Source: Aldrovandia affinis | Taxonomy: Eukaryota > Chordata > Actinopteri > Notacanthiformes > Halosauridae | NCBI GenBank assembly: GCA_029706075.1 | Contig: JAINUG010000026.1 | Location: 6,900,674 to 6,964,673, forward strand | Length of the DNA stretch: 64,000 bases | Reading direction: 5' to 3' | In this document: piece by piece, positions 1 to 12,107 of the stretch | Layout: every line of letters starts with the position of its first letter | How positions within the stretch are numbered: position 1 is the stretch's first letter | Notes under the pieces: generated by a model | Database searches by the model: none | Told to the model about the DNA's origin: nothing | What the model saw: the letters and a program-made list of their open reading frames with translations, nothing else | Made by a program: the position numbers and the translations under genes

Positions 1-17
1 AGTGAAATATAAATATA

Positions 18-508
18 CAGTGGGGTCCAAAAGTCTGAGTCCACTGTTTGTTTTCATTGTTCATCGAAAACTAACACAACATTTTTACTCATGCGGTATT
101 TGTTATTCAAGAATGTCATAAAACACTGATACAAATAAAAAAAATGTTTGTTTGAGAAAGAATGGTATAAAATTTAAATATCTGTAAAGATTTTTTTTGC
201 ACACCATTGCCTTTCATTTCCTCAAAATGCTATTTTTCATTTAAGTTTTAACATATGGACACTCCTAATACACAGTGTGAGTTGTTTTGGTCTTGTAACA
301 ATGAATACCAGATATTTACGTAATTAATATGGTTTTCTATGTGTTCTCGTTGCTACTGCAGGTGCTTTAATCTTGAAAAAGGACACTTCCTTTGCATACG
401 TTTTTTCAGCTGTTTGTCAGCAGATCTTAGTGAAATAGTTAGAAAGTAAAACTGTTGTGTTATTTTTTGATGAATGATGAAAACAAACAGATCTTTTGGA
501 CCCCATTG
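18..508. mobile_element. MITE with Tc1/mariner-type ends
   Basis: The element is bounded by CAGTGGGGTCCAAAAG (18-33) and its inverted copy CTTTTGGACCCCATTG (493-508). Each end abuts a TA (16-17 and 509-510), the target duplication of Tc1/mariner transposons. Inverted similarity continues inward for about 65 bp with scattered mismatches and small gaps. The 491 bp length and absence of any transposase motif make it non-autonomous. A reading frame inside it on the minus strand is treated as chance. Confidence 0.85.
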
Positions 509-1176
509 TATATATGTTTTAAACATTGTTTGAATTGGAATTGCAATATTGGGTAACAATATGACGTACAATATCAATTTATGTATAAATTAAGTTCATG
601 CCCCCATGGCCCTCCCTGTCCTGAAGGCCCTCCTCAGCAATGAGCTGAAGCTGATCTGGCATAAAAGTCCTCCTCCTCTTGCTCAAGGACTGCATCAGAT
701 GCTCTAACATTTTCCATGATGAGTTTTTCTCTTTGAGAAAGTAGCTAGTTCCCGCCCTTAATCCAATCATACATAATAAAAATACACATTCTAACCTATC
801 AAAAGAATGGTCTCATGAAAATAAATGGTGAATGTATTAAAGAGATATTGACGTTAAAACCATCGGAAACATGTTTCCGATATTACAATGGTTGGGCTGG
901 AAAGGGTTAATTAGCCGAATAACTTGTCCATATCACTGATTACTGATTTTATTGTAATGCCAACACACAATCCCCATCACATCATTCAAACAAAGGCAAA
1001 CAGAGAGAGTGAAAGCAAGATGATTTCCATAATGTACATACCAACTATTTTGACTTTAAAACATATTTGTATCTATTGTTTGAGCCACCCTGTTATATTG
1101 TTATATTGTTATAGCCACCCTATACATGAAGTAAAACAAACTTTTGATGAAAGTTGCTTTGGTTGCTTTGATTACT
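509..1176. other. Unique AT-rich DNA, no gene seen
   Basis: No coding motif, RNA gene or repeat family was recognised in this stretch. The short open frames on either strand show no domain signature and end at random stop codons. Confidence 0.5.
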
Positions 1177-1209
1177 GTTGCTTTGGATAAAAGCATCTGC
1201 TAAATGGCT
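1177..1209 (+). repeat. SINE 3' tail with GGATA hairpin
   Basis: A short segment carrying the hairpin ctttGGATAaaag followed by gcatctgctaaatggc. It matches the tail of the complete SINE at 24117-24343. Only the tail survives, as expected for a 5'-truncated or eroded copy. It runs directly into a TA microsatellite. Confidence 0.6.

Positions 1210-1236
<27 letters not shown>
1209..1236. repeat. (TA)n microsatellite
   Basis: An uninterrupted run of TA dinucleotides lies between the SINE tail and a Tc1 remnant. TA is also the Tc1 target, so the run may have grown from the junction between the two. Confidence 0.9.
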
Positions 1237-1240
<4 letters not shown>

Positions 1241-1535
1241 ATTATCGGAAATGTCATGTCATGGCTGTCTCAGTCACCAGATCTCAACCAAATTGAATAT
1301 TTATGGGACATTCTGGAGCAGTGCCCAAAACAGCGTTTGCCACCACCATTAGCAAAAGGAAAATTTACGATTGTTTTTGTGGAAAAATTGTATTACATCC
1401 CTCCAAAAGAGTTCCAGACACTTGTAGAATCTATGCCAAGGCACATTGAAGCTGTTCTGGCGGCTCGTGGTGGCCCAGTGGCCTATTAAGACACTTTACG
1501 TTTGTATTTCCTTTATTTTGGCAGTTAGTTATATG
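1237..1535 (+). pseudogene. Tc1-like transposase C-terminus, remnant
   Basis: The frame up to 1489 encodes the end of a Tc1 transposase. It contains SQSPDLNQIEYLWDILEQ, the block that holds the final catalytic glutamate (here in NQIEYLW), and ends in a short ARGGPVAY tail. The downstream AAGACACTTT and TTTCCTTTATTTTGGCAGTTA match the 3' terminal repeat of the same family at 54520-54882. The N-terminal DNA-binding region and both catalytic aspartates are missing. The 5' break lies in the TA microsatellite. Confidence 0.85.
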
Positions 1536-2289
1536 TCATCAAGGTGGATGTGTTGGGTCCAGTGTCTCATGCTGATGCCGTTCACCAGTTCGCCCATGTA
1601 GGCATCTTGGGAAACAGAAACACCGAATAAAATACCGTGAAAATTGGTTCTCAATCTGTGCTATGAATCTTCGACAGCATTTGCATAGTTATTGCTTTTT
1701 AAAAGTCGGGGATGTGAGCAAGTCACAAAGAACTGCAATGGACATTATTTCAATTGTTATTGTGACCGTTCTTGATTTATTTTGCTTTCACAGCCATAAT
1801 TACTTGCGTAAATGAAAAAATATAGACACTTTATTGCATAAAGACTGTTTTTATTACATAAATACAGTCCTCAGAAACTCCATCAACTACCATTCCTCAA
1901 TACTCCCATACTTGCTACACACCCATAGAAACTTCAGGTGATAGTATTTTACCATTACAATCACAAAGAAGCCTATTTTTCCAGGTTGAGAAGCTTGAGT
2001 GTTTAAGTTAATCCTAATTGGCCCTGGTTCTGATTCAAACGTGAATCAGCTCTCCAGAAGAGATCACAGTCACATTTACACATAGTATGTATTCATACTG
2101 TATTATGTAAGTCATAATAATGCATTATAATATACAGTATAATGCCTTCACTACCAAGTTATGTCATCATTATATAAGCAAATTAAATGATATGTGAGGG
2201 AAGAAATAACACATGCAATGTTAACTGCTTTTCTCAGATGTGATCACATCAGCACTCTGCAGCACACAAGTTTATGAATGCTTTAGAAA
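1536..2289. other. Unique DNA, no gene seen
   Basis: AT-rich sequence without recognisable coding, RNA or repeat signatures. A short imperfect TATA/TAAT-rich patch around 2095-2145 is the only local structure. Confidence 0.45.
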
Positions 2290-2805
2290 AATGATATTGT
2301 GTATGTCGCCCACCGTGCAACAAAACCAGGATTGGAACAAAACACCAGGACGCAGGGATTGGATTTTTCAGTCTGCGGACCAGGATATTTATTATTTCTC
2401 CCATGGGGAGAGAGAGAACCACACAATACAAATAAACAAACAAAAACTTCAGCCGTCCTCCTCATGGGTTCCAGCCAAAAACAATACATTTTTGACAACT
2501 TTTTGTTAACAAACAAAATAAAATCACCTTTCGGCAAAACACTACAACAAAAGCTACACAACACTACACACAGATGTTTTCAACTTTTCAGTTCAGCTAA
2601 GCCCAGCTCAGTTTCACTCAGTTCTCTCTCAATGCCCTTTCAGGTCCCGTGTTCCAGCCACCTACTAAGAGAGCAGAGCAGTTTAAGCACACAGGTACAA
2701 TTAGATAATGCTGCACAGCTGTGTGCCCCAGCTGCTCTGCCAGTAGGCGTGGCCGTTAATCACCTAGTTTCCCCTGCCTAGACCGACGCCTTCCATCCAC
2801 AGTGT
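2290..2805 (-). mobile_element. Possible solo LTR, termini uncertain
   Basis: A block of about 500 bp whose texture resembles the other solo LTRs in this window. Read on the minus strand, it has a promoter-distal AATAAATA-type poly(A) region near 2386-2400 and C/A-rich stretches upstream. Plausible TG and CA ends lie near 2297 and 2804, but no convincing target duplication was found. Overlapping frames on both strands (160 codons on plus, 93 on minus) are read as chance. It could instead be a fragment of another repeat. Confidence 0.35.
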
Positions 2806-2865
2806 GTTAAAGAAGATGTCCGAGTGACTAAGATTTCATAAATAATATTTGATTTAGAACTTTAA

Positions 2866-4513
2866 CCCCCTGAGGTCCGTGCTTAGCTCAGAGAAGCTTT
2901 GTGATTTTGGCGTGGTCTGATATTTATCTCAATTTCATCAACTTAACACACACTTACTCCAAAGTGTTTGAAATTTTTATTTGAAGGACAATCACAGCTA
3001 CATTTATATGCCATCAATAGTTTGGTCAGTATCATATGCAGCTTGTAAATAGATCTACAAACACACAAGTTATAAAGAGTATTTTTTTGCCAATATGCGT
3101 TTTTTCATCAAGGTCTTGGTTATGTAAGGATGTCAAAATAGTTTAGCACATCTGAGATCTAAATAGCTAAAAACCTGTTTTTATCAGAACTGGTCAAATT
3201 TATTTCAGGCTGTGGGAGGGCTATATGCTAATTTCCTGAATATTCATGATCCACACCTGAGGGTTGTCCACACCTGTAAGATCTGTCAGATGGGCCATCT
3301 CTCTCTCAAAGGCCATCAGACAAAGACAAAAGCCATCAGAGTAAGCAATAGTCAGTGAGCCATGCAGAAGACAGACAAAAAATAGTTTTTTTTCATTTTG
3401 GAAGATTTATTGACAACATCACACAAACTATATACAAAAAAATCTAAATTAAAACATGGTGAGACAATCTGTTCTTTCACAGTCTTTGGTGCCTCTTCTC
3501 AAAACAGTTTCTGGTCAACTGTAGACACAAGGGAACATCACAAACCTTGCACTCCCATGGAGTGCACTGTTGTTTCCCCGACATCTTGCAGAGTACGCAT
3601 TTCTTGCGACCAACAGAAGCTAATTTGCCAACATCCAGAGTCTGTTTGGCAGTGGGCACAGGCACATGATCAAAAGTAGCCAGTTTTCTGGGTTTAAGAT
3701 ATTTATTTCTCCTTAAACGTCTGTATGAAAAAGAAAGCAAAATCCATGTCTGCGGAGACACGGAAAGACATAAACAAAACAAACCAAAATAACCAACGAT
3801 CAGGAACAAACAAGTAAAACGGTAAATCCAAAACGTATCCAAAAACTCGGAATAAACTAAACACTGGGAATCTAAACAACAATAAGCACACGAACAAACA
3901 AGTTCTCGAGAGGCAGGTAACATTAATCACAATAGGTACTATCAAGCTATGCTAGATAATGTCCAAGCGCCAAAACAGAGAATGCCAGCTAGTTAAATAT
4001 CCTCCCGTTAATTATTCGCAGCAGTTTGCAATGACTCTGATTGTTTCCGTATAACGTCACAAGACGGAATTCATATATTTTCACGAGTATTTGAAAACAT
4101 GGGAAATAAAATAAATATCAGCATACACAGTCTGTTGCTGGCAGATCACAACCATAAACACAGACAAGATGCTACATAATGTCGGCACATTGTAGCTATG
4201 TGTTGTTTACACCTGCGATTTCACACATGGCCCCACGCCCCTCCCCGAGACTAGCACCTAGTTACCATGTCAATAGAAGGGGTACGGTACTTCCAGGTAA
4301 AACAGAGAGTGAAAGGCAAGGTTTACTTTTGGTCTAATTAACCTAATTTTAAAAATCTCATTATTTGCCAGTGCTCAAATCGGAAAGTTGCGATTCTAAG
4401 GTTTTTGTCAATGTTTTTGTCACGTGTGTATGATTAAAATCTCGCGACGTTAGAAATAGTCATATACTTTTATTGCTGCTCGGATCGTCGGCGATCCAGT
4501 TGACCTCAGGGGG
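2866..4513 (-). mobile_element. piggyBac deletion derivative, copy 1
   Basis: The element starts CCCCCTGAGGTC and ends GACCTCAGGGGG, flanked on both sides by TTAA (2862-2865 and 4514-4517). TTAA insertion with C-rich ends is the hallmark of piggyBac. The left subterminal sequence is shared almost base for base with the copy at 51896-53240, as is the right end. Only the last part of the transposase survives, on the minus strand, so the element is non-autonomous. At 1,648 bp it is shorter than the roughly 2.5 kb or more typical of full elements. Confidence 0.9.
3477..3720 (-). pseudogene. piggyBac transposase C-terminal Cys-rich domain
   Basis: The minus-strand frame ends with a cysteine-rich finger. 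It reads KKCVLCKMSGKQQCT, then CKVCDVPLCLQ, then NCFEKRHQ before the stop. The CxxC ... CxxCxxxLC ... CFxxxH spacing is that of the C-terminal finger in piggyBac transposases, which helps the enzyme bind its terminal repeats. The RNase H-like catalytic core that should lie upstream is gone. The frame continues upstream to 3923 without resemblance to piggyBac, so only the finger is claimed. Confidence 0.85.
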
Positions 4514-4959
4514 TTAAACTCAATAGTTAGTAGATTACTATTGTTGACAACAGAAGGCCGATCCAGTTAAATATATGAACTGTAGTTCAATAACAAATCC
4601 TTTGCACTTCAGTGTAGATCCAGACCTAAGAATGCTTTTGATAATATGATTTTAAAAAAACATATTATTCAGCCCAAATTAGTTTGAAAGAGTAACTGAA
4701 AGCTTTCACTGAGATGCGGTGTAATTAGGCCTTTTAATGTCAGCAGCACACTTCAGTGATAAAGCTGGTACTGCATTTAAGCAGTGTTAACACATCACCT
4801 TGCAGGAGTTGTCGGAGTGGCCCTTATAAACAACTTTATGAGCAACTTGTAATTTATTTTACGAATATTCACATCATGTGTATTAGGGGTGACCACAGGT
4901 TTATAAAGCATGTTACTTATGGCAATTAAAAAGAGTATTTATGCAAGATTTTATTTACA

Positions 4960-5290
4960 GGAGCATGGCATATTCTGACAGCAAATGCCCCAGTGGTGAA
5001 GAGCACCTTTACACATGATTTGCTGAGACTGCAGGTGAAGCGGGTTGCCAGAGCGCTCCAATGTGATGAAGGCATACTCCACACTTTGCCTGCCATACAC
5101 AGAGAGGGAATAAAATGTGCCTTTCACAGCCCTCTATCCAAGCGTCTTGCGGATTTCAATCAGAGCAGCTGTGCCCAAGCTGTCGCGCAGCAAAGCCAGG
5201 AATAAACAGTCAAATGGAACCGACCCCAGGAAGTGAAATGAAAGCCGATGCATTAATAAGCAGGCGTCACACTTGAGAGCCGATCAGGCA
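4960..5290. other. Possible conserved noncoding element
   Basis: This block has higher GC and higher complexity than the AT-rich DNA around it, and no transposon feature. One frame of 70 codons (4993-5205) is open but shows no domain and lacks splice signals around it. The texture suggests a vertebrate regulatory element, but nothing in a single sequence can prove conservation. Confidence 0.2.
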
Positions 5291-8200
5291 GGGAGAGTGT
5301 TGATGGCTCAGGTGAGCCTGCAACTTGGGGCAATGCTTTGCCCTGAGCACGGCTGAGGTGGATTTCTTGATTGCCTGTTTAAGAACTCAGAAACAAAAAC
5401 TTTGGTCTGTCATATTAATCTATTGTTAAAACTAGTGCTGTGTGCCTACATTTCCAGCAGTTGGTGTATTTCATTTACAACTTAAAACACAAGCATCAGG
5501 AGTTAGATAGAGGAATATGTGGCATTGAAAAATGTTTTCCAACAAAAATTCTAAATAAAGAAATACAAATGACGAAAGTACAAAAGAAGTCCTGAGGCAC
5601 AGGATAATTAATTATAGGATCCTTGAATACATTGGCCAACTCTTATGATAATAGAATTTTTATACAGAACTTTTTGAAAGGGTATTTGTGATGCTGTAGC
5701 AGAACGGATAAGTTGAGTTTAAAGACTACTAATGGTTATCAGCCACTTATGAAAGGAGAACAGCACAGAATGCACTATAATTGAATTTTGCTCCTGTCAA
5801 CAGATCCCTGAATAGAATTTGAATGTGTTCATCCATTATTATAAGTGAGTGAAACATAGTGGGGAAGTCTTTTGTGCTAAGAAGAAAAAAAAACCTCACT
5901 GACACATTTTAAGCTTTGACAGCAAAATTACAGCAGAAACAATTACCAAAGATAGATATATTTATATATTTGCATGATTAAGTAGTCATTTTGGAGTCTA
6001 GAAGAAACGCTGCAGGGTCCTTTATTGTCAAAGAGAACTTGAATAATTACTGTTAATGCATATTTCTATTTATATAGAAACAAGCACAATTATCTTCCAG
6101 CACTTAGAAATGACTTCAAATTTTACAACTACCTTTGACAGTTTAAATAGGAATAAAGGGCTTGCACTCAAAAAAACATTTATTTTTGTATGTTTTGGTT
6201 TTGACAGTACTGTCAGCAAGGGGGTAAAACACAATGCCTCATTCAATATGTATTACAGACATCATTAGATTTCACATTTAAACATGTTACAAAAATACAG
6301 GTATACTCAATCAATGACAGCTGCCAATATAAGTCATCAAGCTTATATGCTGAGGTCAATCTTTACATGCTTTAAATCACACATACCTGGTGGATAAAAC
6401 ACCAGTTTTATATTAATGTTTTAACAGTTACACCAGTGCAACTAATACACAGGCACAACCTGTACTTTATTTCATAACTTTGTTGCTTGGCAACCATGTC
6501 TCAGCAGTTTGAAGTGAGTTCATGAAATACCTTGAAGAAATGCAAGCAATAAATAGTCTATTGAATATTGCCAAACACATTTTGCAAATATTGTTTATAG
6601 TGCAACATAATAATAACAATAATAATAATTTTATAATAATACATGGTTTTTATCGTAATTTATTAATTGTAACTGCCACACCAACCTATCTTATTAGTTA
6701 TATCTAGAAATATGTAGGGCTCTAATTTCATTGGCGAAGCACAATGCGCAGATGCTAGTCTTAATCCAGGATGGAGGCGCATTAAGGCATGTCTAACGCA
6801 ATTCCGGTAGTTTCGTGACAAGAGACGGTAGCACACCTGCAGCACAGTTGTAAAAGAGGTTGCATTTATTGCAGACCACAAAACTACCAACCTTGGCAAA
6901 GGCCAGAAATATTATTTTTGCAACAAACAAAACCATAAATTACACTACTGTACAGGTGTGTCTCTACTCCTGTCCTAATCAACTACAGCCCAAAGTCTAA
7001 TAAAATTGATATATTCTTGTATTCTAGTCTGTCACATTGGTAGGTTGGCATAGAACATCCATTCTCCCTCTATCAAAAGTATTTACGAGTAGGTCTATTG
7101 CATCTAAACTCAATTGATTCTTACCTTGCCAATAAACAATTTCCCTGTAAGGTTGATATTGTAACATATATTTACTTTAATTTGTCTATATTATAGTGCC
7201 ATCTACTAGCTGTTCCCACCTTTTATCAGCATTTCAGTATTTATCAGAGCACACCTACCTAGCTAGCTAATTTCCCTCAAGAAATTCAAGAAAACAAGCA
7301 AGCTAGCTAACAAATGTCACCAACATCTAAAAATTGCAGAAGGAAGAGTTCATGGTCATTTTCCTCAATGATTCTGACAGGAGGGGGGCTAAAAACATAC
7401 AAAAACTATGATAGTCTACTTGTTTAGCAAAACACAGCAAAGCAAAGCTCACCAAGGTCTAGTTTTATAAAATGACTCCTTAATTCTTATGGAGCAAGCT
7501 ATGATGCGAAAACCTGCGAATACCAATGGAAGCAGTTGTTCTGTTCACCAACAGACAAATGAACAAAAATAATAACCACATGAAACACACAATGATATGC
7601 ATTATATGTCAAACAATTTGGTCTAATCAAGAAAGGACTAAAACTCTGGCCTGATAATAATATATTAATCATTTATACAGACTCAGTGATTGAGATAATT
7701 ATACTCCCTCAGTGGTAAATGCTGCAATTATTCTTATTTGGTACACTACTGAGATTCATGTGCATCACATTTTCATAGACCCCTAACATGCACTACAAAA
7801 AGCAATAATATCTTAACAAAACATGTTTTAAACATAAAAAGCCAAGCAAATACAAACAAGGCGTATACCTAAAGGTCTGTAAAAACACCATTCATATACA
7901 GTATTTGGCCTGCCTCTCAAAATTAAGCTAATTCTTACATACAACAACATTGTAGGTAATTCTCCATGTAAACTAAAGAATCACTATTACAAAAAAATGT
8001 GTTTGCTGCTCCAAGTTTTTCAAAATATTTCATATAACTTGGCCAGATGCTTTTTTTCGTTGAGATTCATAAATCAAAAAATGTCCTTTCAGAACAATTT
8101 CTGGTCAAAAACCTCTTCTTTCTTCAAGCCACATAAAATCTTTAATAACATAAAAATGAATCAAGGAAAAATGTAACTGCATGCAAAGTTATATCATGTG

Positions 8201-8539
8201 AATGAATAGTTTTTTTGTGATCTTTCAACTGAATCTTCAATGGTTGTGTTGTCTTGCCTTTTCCAAGTACAAAGTATTGTTACGTGTATTCAGTGAAGAG
8301 GAAAACTATAAATGGCTTGAATTGACTTGATTGTTATAAAAAGCTAATATAAATATTCTATGAAACAACTCTATGAAAAAAAAACCCACAACAGCTTTCA
8401 TTTACTTGCTCTTGAGGTGAAGTGAAGCAAAAAAAGATGGTTTTAGGTTAAACCGTGTTATAAGATACAGAGTTTTCAATATACCTTTTAAGTTAAAGTA
8501 AAAGTTATTAATATAGCTAACCATTGTTGTTCATTAAGC

Positions 8540-9100
8540 GTGATTTCCCTGGTTAATGAGCTGATTGGCCAAGATTTGGAATTAAAATAGTTTGTTTTTT
8601 AACCTTCCTTAGTCATCTCATTCCTGAATGGGAGAATGCAAAAGTGCTACACCAATACCATCTAGATTAATTAATTAGGCATTTCATAATCTTATTTCAG
8701 CAATTATTTTGTGATTGGATGTCCTGCAACATTGTACCTTCAGTAAGTCTGCACCTCAGAGTTATTGAATTCTTAAATATTATAATTCTCTCTCTCTATT
8801 TCTTCCTTTCTCTAAAATCCAGACGTTTGGAATAATTTACTACAGCTCTGGTCTCTATGGTGATTTGTCCTTGTATAACAGGAAGTGCCTAAAAATTATC
8901 TCGTGAAGCACAGTGGATGTGCGATTAAGGTATACATCTGCTCTCAAATTGCCTGCTATGGGATCATTATGCAAGGATGTGTCTCCCAGCAAGGGCCTCT
9001 AGGTGGTTGTCCTGTGTGGGTTTTTCTACACTAGAAGAGATGAAGAATAAATATGCTTAATAAATCAAATAGCCTCATAACACATTTAAAGGGGGATGAC
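8540..9100. other. Possible conserved noncoding element
   Basis: The block contains clustered TAAT/ATTA cores, including GATTAATTAATTAGG near 8667, of the type bound by homeodomain proteins. It shows no repeat or coding signature. The call rests on composition only. Confidence 0.2.
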
Positions 9101-9665
9101 TGTATCAAAAATGTTGGCCAGAAATGCAACTCACTGAGGGTGTTATTTTCATTCTACCACTTACCTTTTATTGAATAATGATCATTAATATGATTTCCTA
9201 TAAAGACATTTATAGTCTGCAGCCTAACTGAGCTGTGAATGAGTTTACCAGCACCGTGCACCTGTCAAAGCACTATTGCACTGAGAGATGGGAGTAAACC
9301 AAATGACATCTGCTTTGAATGCAGTAAATTCTTTCATTTATTTTGTCTTGCTGAAAGAAAACACAACCTTTATCAGTGCATGCTGCATGGTTACGACAAA
9401 ACCAATCACCTTTGACTGGTGACTACGGATGAATATTCCACATGACATCTTCCATGTATTGCCGACAGCAAGGGCTGTGCTGAGTAGGTGATTTAACCAC
9501 ATATTTACAGCTTTTGATTTACTTGATCATTTCCAAATATAAATATGTTTTGTGTCATATGTTTATGTAAGCTTTTACAGTTTACAGTTTACAGACTGAT
9601 CTAAAGGATATGTTTTCAAATCCTAGATCCATGTTTTTTCTGTATTTTCCTTATAATGTGTTTTT

Positions 9666-9687
9666 TATATATATATATATATATATT
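9666..9687. repeat. (TA)n microsatellite
   Basis: A short run of TA repeats preceded by a T tract. No inverted repeat or transposon end is visible beside it. Confidence 0.85.
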
Positions 9688-10079
9688 GAGTGCCCTGTAT
9701 TGTAAGACACACTTTGTAAGGACACATTGAGCATGGAAATCCAATTAAAATGTATATTATGTAGTCAAACTGCGTGTTTCTGGACTGATTCCAGTCAATT
9801 ATATTATCCATTTTTAACTGCCCACTAATCAAGTCCGTGAGTAAGGATTCTTTGTTGTTGTATAAAAACAGTGAAATGCTATACACCTTCACACTATCTG
9901 CCTGCATGCTTTATCTGCCTTCTCCAATCCCACTACAGGGCTCTATTGATCTTTCAAAGCGAAAAGCAAAATACAGATGAAACAAAGACAATGTTGCCAT
10001 TTAAACTGACAGCAGAAGGATTATCAAATACTGGAGGGAAACAAAATGCATTTTAACCATTTCAATCTTGGAAGCGTGT

Positions 10080-10420
10080 CCATAGGCATCAATCAGATAT
10101 CAGTTGTATACATTTTTAGGGGGGTGGGGCTGAGGTAGCTGACAGGTGCGAGCACACCGTGTGGCTTAATACATCTTCTCAGAATGGAAGCCACCATGAC
10201 TCACCTCTTCCACTGAGTCAGCCTGTCAATTAAAGCAACAGATTAAAATACATTGCTGGTAAATGCAATATGTAATTGAGCCGGGGGCAGGGGACTTAAT
10301 TAGTAGGTGAGGGAAATGAGCAGCAGGCATGCTGAACATTACTCCAGGGATGAATAGCATATGGGTAGTGGGATTTCAAAGGAAAACTTTTCCTGGGCAT
10401 GAGCTTAGACCCCTATGTGT
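10080..10420. other. Possible conserved noncoding element
   Basis: A block rich in factor-like words: TGTCAATTAAAGC near 10225, TGTAATTGAG near 10270 and CTTAATTAGTAGG near 10294, mixed with CTGACAGGTG-like E-box sequence near 10140. It has no transposon or coding feature. This is an inference from texture alone. Confidence 0.25.
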
Positions 10421-11083
10421 AGATAAAATAACTGGGAATTCAAATGGGTCGACTACAGTAATTTGGCCTTTTATCTAAAGCTATGGCAATTCTGAAGTAC
10501 TGTGCTCTATTGTTGTGGCTAGACCAGACCTTTGACCACGTCTCTTCTCTGAAGATTATGACACTGCAGTGAACACTCTGGGCAATATCTCTACAACTGC
10601 GTGTACGTTCGTCTGAGGGGTGGATTCCGGAGAGCACAAGGTCACCCAGGTCCATTGCCTCCTTTAAGGGAAAGGTGCCTTTGAGTTTCACAGCTCCATC
10701 AGTGGCACAGTAGGAAGATAGATCTATTTGTTGTGAAGGAGGGAGGGTAAATACCCCCAGGATGACTGTAACATATTGACCTGGAACTTCAGGAAAAAAA
10801 TTGAGGGGGGGGGGCGGCAGACAAACGATGTGGGGTGGCAAAGGCCTCATCAATTTAAGTGTTTCATTCATGATCTCTCGTTATACGTGCGATCCATCAT
10901 TTTGAAAGCCCGAAAGGGCTCACAGCTTGGCGGACTGAAAAGGAGATAGATCAGGTGCGTTTTTGAGGAACGCCATGCGAAATCCTCAAGAGCGTTCCGG
11001 CTCTCTTAAGCAAACAGTCGGGGAACGTGTTATTCCTCTCAATGCTCTTCTCTCGCAAATGGATGCAGTCCCAACTCAAGCTC

Positions 11084-11183
11084 TCTTCTTTTACTGGATA
11101 AAAAGTAAGAGGTGTACAGTAATCAGTTCAGTCTTCTCCAGGTCCAATAACTTGCATTCTCTTCAAAATGTTAAATGGGACTG
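11084..11183 (+). repeat. Imperfect direct repeat, unit 1
   Basis: The string GGATAAAAAGTAAGAGGTGT and the following CAGTCTTCTCCAGGTCCAATAAC recur with a few changes at 11367-11437. The end of this unit (GCATTCTCTTCAAAATGTTAAATGGGA) resembles sequence just right of the LTR element at 14744-14765. That suggests the element landed inside a third copy of the unit. The function is unknown. Confidence 0.55.
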
Positions 11184-11366
11184 CTTACAGTTGTAAACTG
11201 TAACATCACGAAACATAATAAAATTACAACATTGTAATAAAAGTTCTGTTGTGATCGTGTAGTATTACAGCAAATAGAGAAAGCTCATTATTTTTAGACA
11301 GGGGAAAAAAGACAATAAAACTAACATTCAATAACAATAGAAGTCCTAAAGTACAATTGGTGTACC

Positions 11367-11437
11367 TGGATAAAAAGTCAGAGGTGTACAGGATTCAGTT
11401 AAGTCTTCTCCAGCTCCAATAACTCACTCAAATTTAT
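11367..11437 (+). repeat. Imperfect direct repeat, unit 2
   Basis: This unit repeats the core of 11084-11183 (GGATAAAAAGTCAGAGGTGT, then AGTCTTCTCCAGCTCCAATAAC) about 280 bp downstream, then diverges. It looks like a local segmental duplication. Confidence 0.55.
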
Positions 11438-11597
11438 TTAAAAATCTAATCAGTAACATATTTTTTAAGACTTTACCTGTTGAGACAATACAAGTTGAGT
11501 GCAGTTGGCTAGAAGATACATTTATAAATGAATGATTAGATTATGAAACAATATAATACATATTCAATGTTTTGTACAACTTTTTGAGGGTTTGCAT

Positions 11598-12055
11598 TGT
11601 CGTGGAAATTAAAACTCAGTAGGATCAGAGAGAATTTCTTTAAACAGTATTAAAGCTTTAATTACGAACAGCTGCACGGAGACCCGTGTCACGCAGGACA
11701 GCGAATCTCCCGCCTTCAAATGCAAATGGATATTTATATCCAACACAACGGAAGGGGATCGAACAGTCACAAGGGGGAAGTAACAGGGCTTTAACTTACA
11801 GGTTATTGGAGCTGTGGACCAACATGAAGATATAACAGGTTGTTAGAACAGCCCAAGGGTCTTAAACCAATGGGAAGGAGGTTTCCTGCCATGGGGGAAA
11901 CGTTACAAAAGAACAATGTTCCTTTGAAGTTGTGGCGCGAAAAGCCTTTGTCTCTGACCGGATCACTCCAAACTGCAGTTTCTCACTGAGTTCATTAGTG
12001 TCTGCATGTGGATGTTCTAGCCTTACAACTTAATACAACATTTTCTTCCTCCACA
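11598..12055 (-). repeat. 3' LTR of the ERV-like element
   Basis: In element orientation the LTR begins TGTGGAGGAAGAA and ends near CCACGACA at the outer boundary. It is a direct repeat of 14258-14717. The copies differ by scattered substitutions, a 1-base A indel and a 3-base ATC indel. Confidence 0.9.
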
Positions 12056-12067
12056 ATCCCCCCTTTT
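12056..12067 (-). promoter_or_regulatory. Polypurine tract for plus-strand priming
   Basis: Read on the minus strand, the sequence ACAAAAGGGGGGAT lies immediately upstream of the 3' LTR. This is the position and composition expected of the RNase H-resistant purine primer used by retroviruses and LTR retrotransposons. Confidence 0.85.
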
Positions 12068-12107
12068 GTGCTATTTTTTACAATCTGCACAAACTGTACC
12101 TTACATT

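Larger units (their letters stand above)
4518..9664. other. Long unique noncoding stretch
   Basis: About 5.1 kb of AT-rich DNA without recognisable exons, RNA genes or transposon ends. An (AAT)n-like patch lies near 6608-6650. Blocks at 4960-5290 and 8540-9100 have more balanced composition and are listed separately as possible conserved noncoding elements. All reading frames are below 80 codons and show no domain motif. Confidence 0.45.
9690..11593. other. Noncoding stretch upstream of the LTR element
   Basis: No host exon is recognised. The 143-codon minus frame at 10440-10871 is proline-rich at its start because of a C/G homopolymer and shows no known domain. It is judged to be chance. 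A G9 tract lies near 10805. A block at 10080-10420 and direct repeats at 11084-11183 and 11367-11437 are listed separately. Confidence 0.45.

Noticed and set aside
2299..2781. 160-codon plus frame
   Set aside because: It overlaps an LTR-like block with open frames on both strands and no domain, so it is more likely low-stop repeat sequence.
3398..3679. 93-codon plus frame over the piggyBac finger
   Set aside because: It is the antisense shadow of the minus-strand Cys-rich transposase domain.
5088..5205. Host exon in the 70-codon frame at 4993-5205
   Set aside because: No recognised protein family, no flanking consensus splice sites in phase, and a frame length compatible with chance.
10440..10871. 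143-codon minus frame with proline-rich start
   Set aside because: The proline run comes from a G/C homopolymer. No domain, no splice context and no second exon were seen.
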